From Tubiluchus corallicola (lineage: Eukaryota > Priapulida > Priapulimorpha > Priapulimorphida > Tubiluchidae), in the NCBI GenBank assembly GCA_030141605.1, contig JAQGDQ010000831.1, forward strand, positions 30,001 through 90,709: a stretch of 60,709 nt of DNA, read 5' to 3'. Of this stretch, positions 1-11,867 are shown one piece after another. Both the position numbers and the translations under genes were made by a program. The number at the start of each line of letters is the position of its first letter. Position 1 is the first letter of the stretch. The notes under the pieces were generated by a model, which had not been told where the DNA came from, made no database searches, and saw only the letters and a list, made by a program, of their open reading frames with translations.

Positions 1-63
1 GCACAGAGTCGGTTTAAGAGTCGGTTCCGGGTAGGTTAATCCCTAGGCAGACTTGATCTTTGG

Positions 64-486
64 CAGGGGCGGAACTAGATGTGGTAAGCAGGGGGCGCAA
101 AAATTTTCTGGGGGGGGGCGAGGTATCCGAAGTGGTTAAATAATGGTTAAGCCAATTTTAACCCCTTTTATACTGCATGCAGGCCTATAATTAGCAGACA
201 GAGCAATAATGAGAAAATTAACTCTCAGTTAACCTAACGTTATTAATGTGCCTCTAACTAAATTGTTATTTACAGAAATTTATCACGCACAAGTTTTAAG
301 AAAATAATACACTGAAGCTACCAAACATTTTTTTACCTAATTCTAATTCATGTTGAAAATAATTACATGCGAACTGCAATTTTCACTGCAAAAAAAATTA
401 TTTGTCCGATTTTGCAGGGGGGCGCAAATTTTGACAAAGGGGGGGCGCTCGCCCCACCCCCTCGCTCCCCCCTAGTTCCGCCCCTG
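64..486. mobile_element. hAT-type MITE, family F
   Basis: A non-autonomous element of about 420 bp bounded by perfect inverted ends CAGGGGCGGAACTAG and CTAGTTCCGCCCCTG. The flanks ATCTTTGG (56-63) and ATCTTTGC (487-494) form an 8-bp target duplication with one mismatch, which is typical of hAT transposition. There is no transposase frame inside. G-rich runs lie next to both ends. Confidence 0.85.
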
Positions 487-715
487 ATCTTTGCGAGTTC
501 CCGGTCGGGCGCATTGTCATTTTCTTGGTAATCTGACTGCGCAGCATTTTTTTGTCGCCATTAATGGGTGGTGATGAGACGGTGGTAGTTTGGGTTTGTT
601 TAACGTTTTACTCGTAATTTCGTTTATTCTCAGAAAGATTGGTCGCCTCTGCAAAGCTTTGGGTGTCGGCGTATGTGTAATAAAGGATGTGAAATGTAAA
701 GGATCCGATGAGTGC

Positions 716-1269
716 ACATAACATGATCATTACTGTCCAAAAACAGCTCAAGGGTTATTTACAAATTCACGATAAACACTTTTGATCACATAACATGATC
801 ATTACTGTCCAAAAATAGCTAAAGAATTATTTACAAATTCACGATAAACACTTTTGATCACATAACATGATCATTACTGTCCAAAAATCGCTAAAGAGTT
901 ATTTACAAATTCACGATAAACATTTTTGATCACATAACATGATCATTACTGTCCAAAAATCGCTAAAGAATTATTTACAAATTCACGATAAACACTTACG
1001 ATCACATAACATGATCATTACTGTCCAAAAATAGCTAAAGAATTATTTACAAATTCACGATAAACACTTACGATCACATAACATGATCATTACTGTCCAA
1101 AAATAGCTAAAGCATTATTTACAAATTCACAATAAACATTTTTGATCACATAACATGATCATTACTGTCCAAAAATATCTAAAGAATTATTTACAAATTC
1201 AGGATAAACACTTTTGATCACATAACATGATCATTACTGTCCAAAAACAGCTAAAGAGTTATTTACAAA
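716..1269 (-). repeat. Tandem array of a ~72-bp unit derived from a LINE 3' end
   Basis: Eight near-identical units of 71-72 bp, each beginning near CACATAACATGATCATTACT. Read on the - strand, every unit contains the last dozen codons of the adjacent LINE frame (FVNNSLAVFGQ, stop) followed by about 35 bp of 3' UTR. The array is therefore built from the LINE terminus itself and is not an independent satellite. Confidence 0.85.
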
Positions 1270-1680
1270 TTCACAATATGACTTTGGGTTTCCATTGAAA
1301 AATTCATGCAGATCGTTGAAGTTGAGTTCATTGTTATCTTCACGAAGGTGATTAGTAAGTGGACAAAAACAGATAACATGCTCTTCTGTTTGAATGTTTA
1401 AGCCAGAACAGGAGCATAGCCTGTCTTCTCTTTTCATCCTTGCCCATCTTTCAGTCTCAATAGCTAGGTTATGTGAGGAGAGGCGTAACCGAGATGTTTT
1501 AATCCTATGGAGCTCATTTACTTTAACGCTATACATTGCACTGACAGATAGTTCGGGATTCAGATAGAGACAGGTGCACAGTTTAGTTCTTTCGGAATCC
1601 CTGATATGTTGTTTTGTGTTCTCGAGGTCGTCAGGGATAATATCCGTTTTACGAAGGATAGCTTTCACATATTGTATAGT
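1234..1680 (-). pseudogene. LINE ORF2 C-terminal fragment
   Basis: A - strand open frame of about 144 codons without an upstream reverse transcriptase. The segment SSHNLAIETERWARMKREDR, followed by CSCSGLNIQTEEHVICFCPL, matches the Cys/His-rich tail found at the end of many LINE ORF2 proteins (C-x-C, then H-x-x-C). It is 5'-truncated near 1680, as expected for incomplete target-primed reverse transcription, and runs directly into the 72-bp array. It is not a host gene. Confidence 0.75.
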
Positions 1681-1844
1681 TAAGTGAATTCACTACATTA
1701 AAGTGAATAGGGTATTCTTACTCTTCATATACTACACTTAGTACTACATTTTCCACTACATTTAGAAATAGTAAGCACAAGTTACAATTTGATTCTTGTT
1801 ATATGACAGTCATATGCTTGTCAAATTCCCCCCTGTTAATATGA

Positions 1845-2410
1845 CCCCATTTGAAACTACTACATATAATATTCTTAATTACTGAATAATTGTATTGTTT
1901 TGTTTAGATTTAGGTATCTAACTTTATTATTTTTTGTTTACAGTTCTTTTTGGATAATTTGCATCATTTATACTTTTTTATTATTATTATTTTCTTATTT
2001 GTTTTTGTTATCTGCAGCATCACCGTTAATTTCTAATATACTAATGTATTACTATATGTTAATAAGGCTCCATTTGAAACTACTACATATAATAATCATA
2101 ATTACTGAATAATTGTATTGTTTTGTTTAAATTTAAGTATCTAACTTTATTATTTTTTGTTTACAGTTCTTTTTGGATAATTTGCATCATTTATACTGTT
2201 ATTTTTTTTCTTATTTGTTTTTGTTTTTGTTATCTGCAGCATCACCGTTAATTTTTAATATACTAATCTGATAATAATATAATAATATACTGATTTATCT
2301 ATTTATAAGAAAGGGCAGGAGACTAGATGACCCTATGGTCCTTCCCTGCCCTGCTCCATGATTATAATTGCTTAATATATAAAAAACATTTGATGTTAAA
2401 CTAATTGGAG
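1845..2410 (+). mobile_element. LINE 3'-UTR relic with an internal duplication
   Basis: A segment beginning near CCATTTGAAACTACTACATA occurs at about 1847 and again at about 2070, forming a ~220-bp direct duplication. The same sequence occurs in reverse orientation at 35655-35880. The end at 2320-2410 (GGGCAGGAGACTAGATGACC onward) matches the reverse complement of the 104-bp units at 35242-35660. Both loci therefore carry the 3' end of one non-LTR element family. Confidence 0.65.
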
Positions 2411-2629
2411 AAAATAAATGTTCTATGTCTGTGTCTATGCCAGACCAAAATCCCTGTTAACATTTGACTGTGTAAACGTTATGATGCTAACGAAGCACAG
2501 GACGAACGTTATTTTAGCAAAAGATGTACTGCATATAATTTGCGTTGACATCAGTAATTTTCTGAGATTTCTGACTTGTATCCTTCATTTTCCTGCGTGT
2601 ATCAATTTGTTTTTATGAATAGCATAGAG

Positions 2630-3129
2630 CAGGGGTGTGCAAATTATCTGACTAGCCGGGCCACATTAAACTTTCCCGTAATTCCTGCGGGCCACAGGCA
2701 GTTTGATCAAGGAACCAAGTACAGAAAGGCCTAATAACGATTTTTTTGCATCCGACCTGCGTACATCATTACTACTACACTCAAGAAACTATTTTAGAAG
2801 TTATTAAAATTTATATTACAAACCATATATTTCTACTTTCAGGACAGATAGTGGTAATTTCATTACAATGCACATTAGTAATGTGTATCACACAGTCTGT
2901 GTAGTACAGTGACATTAAGCTACAACCGTCTTGTAAGGGTTAATGGCATCCAATCTAGTAGAAAAAACTACCTGCGCTATCTTTGGGATCATGGCACGGA
3001 CTTCAGCTGGATACACTCAATTAATCGCCCGGGCCGCACTTTCATTAGGTTGACAAATATCTTCGCGGGCCGCACAAATTCTCTCGGCGGGCCGCAAGTG
3101 GTCCTCGGACCACAGTTTGCACACCCCTG
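2630..3129 (+). mobile_element. hAT-type non-autonomous element, family A copy 1
   Basis: Ends are CAGGGGTGTGCAAATT and its near-complement GTTTGCACACCCCTG, flanked by GCATAGAG and GCGTAGAT (a diverged 8-bp duplication). Internal CCGGGCC/GGCCCG-rich subterminal blocks are characteristic of hAT elements. A short open frame across the right half recurs in other copies but resembles no transposase and starts at GTG, so it is not called as a gene. Confidence 0.8.
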
Positions 3130-3245
3130 GCGTAGATGACACAGATATAATCACCGTAGTAACTGACCTCTTTGAATTGACTCATGACGTATTTCTGATT
3201 AGAGAAATACCCGGTTCATTAGTGAGTCAAAATGAGTGCATCGGA

Positions 3246-3345
3246 GCAGGGCCTATTTCAAGGGGGGAAGTGGGGATACTTCCCTGGGGCCTCACCCTCC
3301 AGGGGGCCTCGCGCGAAGGTAACATTTTTTTTACAAAATGCGAAC
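3246..3345 (+). repeat. Fragment of dispersed repeat family H
   Basis: Starts CAGGGCCTATTTCA and is G/C-rich. The same start occurs at 18484. The fragment ends as the CT microsatellite begins. Confidence 0.5.
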
Positions 3346-3359
3346 ATACTGCCTCCTCT

Positions 3360-6079
<2,720 letters not shown>

Positions 6080-6116
<37 letters not shown>

Positions 6117-6126
6117 CCCTCTCTCT
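6080..6126. repeat. (TC)n tract at the LINE 3' end
   Basis: A pure TC run immediately after the LINE 3' UTR, followed by TCCCTCTCTCTTG. Probably an expansion of the LINE tail. Confidence 0.85.
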
Positions 6127-6154
6127 TGCCGCACGTGCGCCGTTTGCCAGTATT

Positions 6155-6250
6155 GACAAGTATTGAGGACTGGTCTTGAGAATAAAACCTTCCAATTGTT
6201 CTTTCCTTTAACAACTGTATAACTCTGTATTTTCTCTTCGAAAATACTTC
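6155..6250 (-). repeat. Fragment of dispersed repeat family H, inverted
   Basis: The reverse complement closely matches 18597-18700 (shared core GGAAAGAACAATTG). It lies in opposite orientation to the family-H piece on the other side of the LINE, so the LINE is not simply inserted into one intact copy. Confidence 0.6.
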
Positions 6251-6447
6251 TAATTCACATAGTCAAAAATCACGCAAACGTTTCGACAGATTACTGCTGT
6301 CATCGTCACTGGTAAATTTTACAAACATACAGCCTGTTTATATAGGCAGAACCTATAGAACATTGTGCAACTAATTAAGTCGTTAACAGACGCCAACTAA
6401 GTTATATGTCTCTTCGTCCATGTTGGAACTACCGCTAAAACTAGTCC

Positions 6448-6545
6448 AACGTTGTGACGCAGCAGATCACGTGGCTTACAACGTTGTGACGCCGCAAATC
6501 ACGTGCCTTCTCGACCTGTGACGCAGCAAATCACGTGCCTTCTCG
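6448..6545 (+). promoter_or_regulatory. Three 32-bp repeats, each with an E-box, upstream of the TTLL gene
   Basis: CACGTG occurs at 6468, 6500 and 6532, at exactly 32-bp spacing. Each lies in a context close to TGACGCAGCAAATCACGTG, which joins a CRE half-site (TGACG) to a palindromic E-box. The cluster lies about 190-280 bp upstream of the TTLL start codon, and a TATATA motif sits near 6338. A promoter role is inferred; bHLH or bZIP factors such as USF/MITF or CREB types would be candidate binders. Confidence 0.4.
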
Positions 6546-6727
6546 ACCTGTGTCGGGTCAGCAAATTAACCTGCATATATCTGCAGGACAGCTGGGTGAG
6601 TATGGTATGTAACATAGAGACAGGTTCTTAACTAAATCAACTGTATTTGCTGATACAGTATGCACACCATGTTGTATTTGCTATTATAATGGCAGCTTGA
6701 TTTAACTCCAGATCTTCAAGAACACCA

Positions 6728-8329
6728 ATGGCTTTAATTTTTGAATTTATTGTGATTTCTTTAATGCATGTAGTGAAAGTTTTGAGCGACGATCAAGCAC
6801 TGCTGAACAATTCAATGATACGAGAATGTCCGCGGGTGATACCATCGCTGACTCCTAGTCTCTTCCCCAATGTTGCACCTGTAATCAACTTCGGATTACC
6901 TGGCCAGATCGTCGAAGAGCTTCCAAGTTTACATAAAAGGCTTCTAAAATGGAAGGTCAGTACGCCACAGTCGGAGGAGATAGCCAAAGAATTGATCGCG
7001 GAGCATTCCAACATTCGTTTAACAGATGATGAGACGTGGATTGGATGTTGGTGTCTTCCCATGAGAGTATCTGAGTATAAACAGTTATCACGATACCAGA
7101 AAGTTGATCACTTTCCAGCTTCGAAGTCACTGTGTACGTGGAAAAATACTTTTTGGAAGCAATTTCTGCGCATGCGTTATTTGCACGGACAAAAGGAGTT
7201 CAACTTTGCACCTTTGACTTTCATTCTGCCCCAAGAAAAGTGTGAATTTTTAAACTATTCAGCATCAAATCCCAGGAAAAATATGTGGATTACCAAGCCG
7301 TTTGATACATCCCGTGGTGAGGGGATCAAGATAATCAGCAACAAGTCTAAACTTCCAAGTGGAAATGTGATTATCCAAGAGTATATTTCAAAACCTTACC
7401 TGATTGAGGGACGGAAATTTGACATAAGATTGCACGTATATGTTCCTTCACTAGAACCGTTAAGAATCTACATTCACAGAACAGGAACAGTTCGGTTTGC
7501 AACAAATAACTACACCTGTGCTTCTGATGATCTTGAAAATAATTTTGTGCATCTGACAAATACTCATATTAATAATAAAAATCCCGATTATCACACAAAA
7601 AGATTCACCAGTTTTGGAGAAGCGCCACACAGATGGTCTTTGTCATCTTTGTGGCATTATTTAGAAAGGAAAGGCATTAAGACGGAGGAAATATGGTGGA
7701 AAATCAAAGACATGGTGGTGAAACAGTTTATTAGTTGTGAATCTGACTTATATAACGCCTTGAACACTTACGGAAGCAGGCCCTATTCGCACCATGAACT
7801 GTACGGATATGACATCTTACTGGACAACAAATTAAAGCCATGGTTATTAGAATTCAACACCAGCTCGGGCATTGCAAAGCCAACTTTCGTTACACAGATG
7901 ATAACGGACTATCTTAATACGGCTGGATATCGCGTGCCTAAAAGATCCAAACAGTTTTTCGCAAAACGGAAGAACATTTCTTCATCACAGCATGGATTCA
8001 CGTTACTGCGCGATTACGATCTCGCTCCATTCGAGAAAGAAAAACGAAAACATTTTACTACAGAAGCGACTGAAGGCGAAGCAGCAGCAAGTATTCTAGA
8101 TGACCTGACACCAGGTGACGTGCGTGTGCTAGTAGAAGCAGAAGACGAGTTTCAACGACGTGGTGATTTTGAGCGCATCTTTCCCAGTCCGACATCTCAT
8201 AAATACTTGAAATATTTTCATAGGAAAAGTTACGGTAATTTATTGCTGGATGCGTGGACGAAGAAATATCACAGCAATCCTCGGGAAGGTTTAAAGCGTT
8301 TGAAAGAGCTGTGTTCAAAATTCTTGTAA
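6728..8329 (+). CDS. TTLL4-like: Tubulin tyrosine ligase-like protein, TTLL4-type glutamylase, intronless
   Basis: 533 residues in one exon. The TTL domain spans roughly residues 38-400. IPSLTPSLFPNVAPVINFG and WIGCW are TTLL4-family N-terminal motifs. Nucleotide and metal-binding landmarks are present: WITKP (K190), VIIQEYISKPYLIEGRKFDIR (216-234, basic K-x-D-x-R), HLTN (275-278), GYDILLD (360-366) and PWLLEFN (E375, N377). A TTLL4-like C-terminal block follows (LTPGDVRVLVEAEDEF, 460-475; RIFP; KYH). The family adds glutamate to tubulin and other proteins on cilia, spindles or nucleosome-assembly factors. Odd points: vertebrate TTLL4 is about twice as long, the usual N-x-S-P after the catalytic Glu is NTSS here, and HLTNY is HLTNT. 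With no introns in an intron-bearing genome it looks like a retrocopy. The intact frame argues for selection. The first 29 residues are hydrophobic and unlike the family, so Met30 or Met13 could be the real start. Confidence 0.88.
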   Translation: MALIFEFIVISLMHVVKVLSDDQALLNNSMIRECPRVIPSLTPSLFPNVAPVINFGLPGQIVEELPSLHKRLLKWKVSTPQSEEIAKELIAEHSNIRLTDDETWIGCWCLPMRVSEYKQLSRYQKVDHFPASKSLCTWKNTFWKQFLRMRYLHGQKEFNFAPLTFILPQEKCEFLNYSASNPRKNMWITKPFDTSRGEGIKIISNKSKLPSGNVIIQEYISKPYLIEGRKFDIRLHVYVPSLEPLRIYIHRTGTVRFATNNYTCASDDLENNFVHLTNTHINNKNPDYHTKRFTSFGEAPHRWSLSSLWHYLERKGIKTEEIWWKIKDMVVKQFISCESDLYNALNTYGSRPYSHHELYGYDILLDNKLKPWLLEFNTSSGIAKPTFVTQMITDYLNTAGYRVPKRSKQFFAKRKNISSSQHGFTLLRDYDLAPFEKEKRKHFTTEATEGEAAASILDDLTPGDVRVLVEAEDEFQRRGDFERIFPSPTSHKYLKYFHRKSYGNLLLDAWTKKYHSNPREGLKRLKELCSKFL

Positions 8330-8956
8330 TCAAACTGAAACCAAAGTTCTTGTTTCATTTAATAAGGCAACTGTGGTAAAAGTAATACGATTGTAGTCAC
8401 AGAAAACACTGTAAACAGAGGTTAATACCACTGTATGCTTTATTAACATAATTAGTATGTCCAGTATAACATAAATGTCCAACAGCTCCCATAAAGTGGA
8501 TTAACCTGACTGTTCAGAGCACAATTGAGTAATAACAGACAGGTGACTAGCAGGTAACAAACAGAAAAGCTGGTCAAAACCAAAAGCTTTACATTTCCGC
8601 CACAGATGGCGCCTCGTGTATGATAAGTAAGATTAACAAAAAGAAAGCTAAGTCTGCTACACCCGGCTCCTAATGAGCGCTTATAAAGTGGTCATCACAA
8701 TAATCTGCTTGTAAGTCACTGTACAATATTACATGAACTCTGAACAGTAACACTTAGATGCTACTTAGTACATTTAAATATTTTTGTCAAAACTGAACAA
8801 TCATACTTTGCTAGTTAAAACTATTCCAGTGAAACATTTTGAGTGAAATAATTCCAAACATGAAAGTTACAGATACATACTGTTAGCTAAAGCACTACAA
8901 AGCAATGAATCAAATAACGAATCGATAATAAGATACGATGTAATAAAACAGAATCT

Positions 8957-11085
8957 GTTTGTTAATGAAATTAAAATGATCTGCATTATTTAGCTGATAC
9001 AGTATACTGACATTGCCTAAATGCTCAAAGAAACTGCACTTCGCAATTTGGTGATTGAGGAAGAATACCGTCCCACTGCCGCACTGAAGTAAGTAAAATC
9101 GTAAATTTATCGTTTGCAACAGCCTTATGTCCGCAGTAATGCTGTTATGAATAAATTTCGGAATCATGAATTAAGTGATTAATTAATGGAGTTATCAACT
9201 TCATCAGATTATGTTGATAAAGAGACCTCCAAATTGGATCAGAGAAATTTATTAAGAAATATGTGAACTCACTTAGCTGGTAAAGCATATATTTATTGTA
9301 AGGCAAGGAATTATTGTCACGAGAGTTGTGTTTACAAGTAATAGAACAGGTGTTCATTTAGAGAGGGAAAGTTTGTCACAGGTGTTTGAATTTAAGAGAA
9401 GCGAAACTGAATTTTATAACTTGAAGTGGTCAGGAGTATATACCTCCTGTAATGTAACGGAGTCGTAGAGACAATCTTGTGAGAAGGAATTATTGCTCTA
9501 TAGATTTTATCTTAAGCTCTAGTAGCCGGGTTGTGAATAACCTTATAGCAATTAATGTACTAGATGTGAATCCCTCCTTCAGTCTTAAGTCAAGTTTTAT
9601 ACGATCACATGCGACAGATAAGAATCAATATTAACTAGGGAGATTAATATTGCATATCAAAAGGGTGACTAAGATAATAAAGTGATAACTGGTACTCGGA
9701 TCCAGGTTCATTAAGAAGGAGATATGTGGTAAAAGTAATACGATTAAGAAGAGTTTGTTAATGAAATTAAAATGATCTGCATTATTTAGCTGATACAGTA
9801 TACTGACATTGCCCATGCGCTTCGCAATTTGGTGATTGAGGAAGGATACCGTCCCACTGCCGCACTGAAGTAAGTAAAATCGTAAATTTATCGTTTGCAA
9901 CAGCCTTATGTCCGCAGTAATGCTGTTATGAATAAATTTCGGAATCATGAATTAAGTGATTAATTAATGGAGTTATCAACTTCATCAGATTATGTTGATA
10001 AAGAGACCTCCAAATTGGATCAGAGAAATTTATTAAGAAATATGTGAACTCACTTAGCTGGTAAAGCATATATTTATTGTAAGGCAAGGAATTATTGTCA
10101 CGAGAGTTGTGTTTACAAGTAATAGAACAGGTGTTCATTTAGAGAGGGAAAGTTTGTCACAGGTGTTTGAATTTAAGAGAAGCGAAGCTGAATTTTATAA
10201 CTTGAAGTGGTCAGGAGTATATACCTCCTGTAATGTAACGGAGTCGTAGAGACAATCTTGTGAGAAGGAATTATTGCTCTATAGATTTTATCTTAAGCTC
10301 TAGTAGCCGGGTTGTGAATAACCTTATAGCAATTAATGTACTAGATGTGAATCCCTCCTTCAGTCTTAAGTCAAGTTTTATACGATCACATGCGACAGAT
10401 AAGAATCAATATTAACTAGGGAGATTAATATTGCATATCAAAAGGGTGACTAAGATAATAAAGTGATAACTGGTACTCGGATCCAGGTTCATTAAGAAGG
10501 AGATATGTGGTAAAAGTAATACGATTAAGAAGAGTTTGTTAATGAAATTAAAATGATCTGCATTATTTAGCTGATACAGTATACTGACATTGCCCATGCG
10601 CTTCGCAATTTGGTGATTGAGGAAGGATACCGTCCCACTGCTGCACTGAAGTAAGTAAAATCGTAAATTTATCGTTTGCAACAGCCTTATGTCCGCAGTA
10701 ATGCTGTTATGAATAAATTTCGGAATCATGAATTAAGTGATTAATTAATGAAGTTATCAACTTCATTAGATTATGTTGATACAGAGACCTCCAAATTGGA
10801 TTAGATAAATTTATTAAGAGAATATCAGAACTCACTTAGCTGATAAAGCATATATTTAATGTAAGGCAAGAAATTATTGTCACGAGAGTTGTGTTTACAA
10901 GTAATAGAACAGGTGTTCAGTCTTAGGTCACGTTTTATACGATCACATGCAAAAGATAAGAATCAATATTAATTAGGGAGATTAATATTGCATAATAAAG
11001 AGTGACCAGGTTTAATGATAACTGGTGAGCCGTGACTAAGATAAGAAAGCGATAACTGGTACTCGAATCCAAGACCATTAAGGAG
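8957..11085. repeat. Tandem triplication of a ~781-bp unit
   Basis: Units begin at GTTTGTTAATGAAATTAAAA near 8957, 9752 and 10533. The second and third starts are 781 bp apart. The first unit is about 14 bp longer through a small indel near 9020. The third unit is truncated and diverged after about 10920. The motif GTGGTAAAAGTAATACGATT also occurs at 8374, just after the TTLL stop, so the ancestral unit probably began nearer that gene. Short - strand frames repeat with the unit and resemble nothing known. 8330-8956 is otherwise unremarkable AT-rich sequence. Confidence 0.85.
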
Positions 11086-11418
11086 AAGCTTATAATGCTA
11101 GAGTTGTCCTAACGAAACCCAATTAGCAAATCCCCAAACGACCTGCCAGGTGTGTCATGAAGACCTCTCAAAGCGCATGTATATTTCGCGGAAAGAAAAA
11201 CAATTATCCTTTGCAGCCGATAAAAAAGTAAGTAGCTGAAATACTAGCGTAGTAATAAAAACAAGTCAAATTTTAAGCAAGTTATTGTGATAACAACAAA
11301 TGGTAGTTGACACATATGGCACAAATGATAACAATTTGCACAAGACAACGTATAGACTGATAGAAAAATAATATGGAAAATTAATAGGTTGGAAGCAGCA
11401 GCAAATGTCATTATACAA

Positions 11419-11783
11419 TAGGGGTGAGCATTCTCTACCAGAAACCGAATTCGAATCGAACCGAATTTGTGACTTTCGAATTCGAATTGAGATTGAACGA
11501 TTTTCGAGCAAGTTTTCGAACCATAAGTAAAAATTAGTCTTACAAAGATCATGCGTATCACTAGATTTTGTTCTGGAATAAAACGATTAGTAATTTGTTT
11601 AAAATTGTGCACAGAAATCACAGCTAAATTATGCTAATTGCATGATGTTTCAATCGTTTTAGTGATCAGGAACATGTGTGATTGAAGTGCTGAATTATTC
11701 GAATCTATACTTTTGGATTCGAATCGAGTTCGAACTAAAAAAACTCGTTCGAATCGAACTCGAACGATCGATGCTCACCCCTA
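11419..11783. mobile_element. hAT-type MITE, family E
   Basis: Inverted ends TAGGGGTGAGCAT and ATGCTCACCCCTA with a perfect 8-bp target duplication TTATACAA (11411-11418 and 11784-11791). The interior is dominated by TTCGAATTCGAA-type palindromes. A degraded relative lies at 56175-56340. Confidence 0.9.
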
Positions 11784-11867
11784 TTATACAATATAATTAT
11801 AACATAAATATAAGCATTATTACAATTTTAGGTAGTTATTAATTTCATTATAGAGCCACTGGGTAAG

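Noticed and set aside
716-1269. Regularly spaced repeats considered as a CRISPR array (also 47696-48372 and 58005-58710)
   Set aside because: Units are contiguous tandem repeats without unique spacers, in an animal genome with no cas genes.
2909-3139. Short frame LSYNRLVRVNG.. conserved in three hAT family-A copies
   Set aside because: Opens with GTG or mid-element sequence, includes the terminal repeat, and resembles no transposase; similarity between copies is explained by DNA homology.
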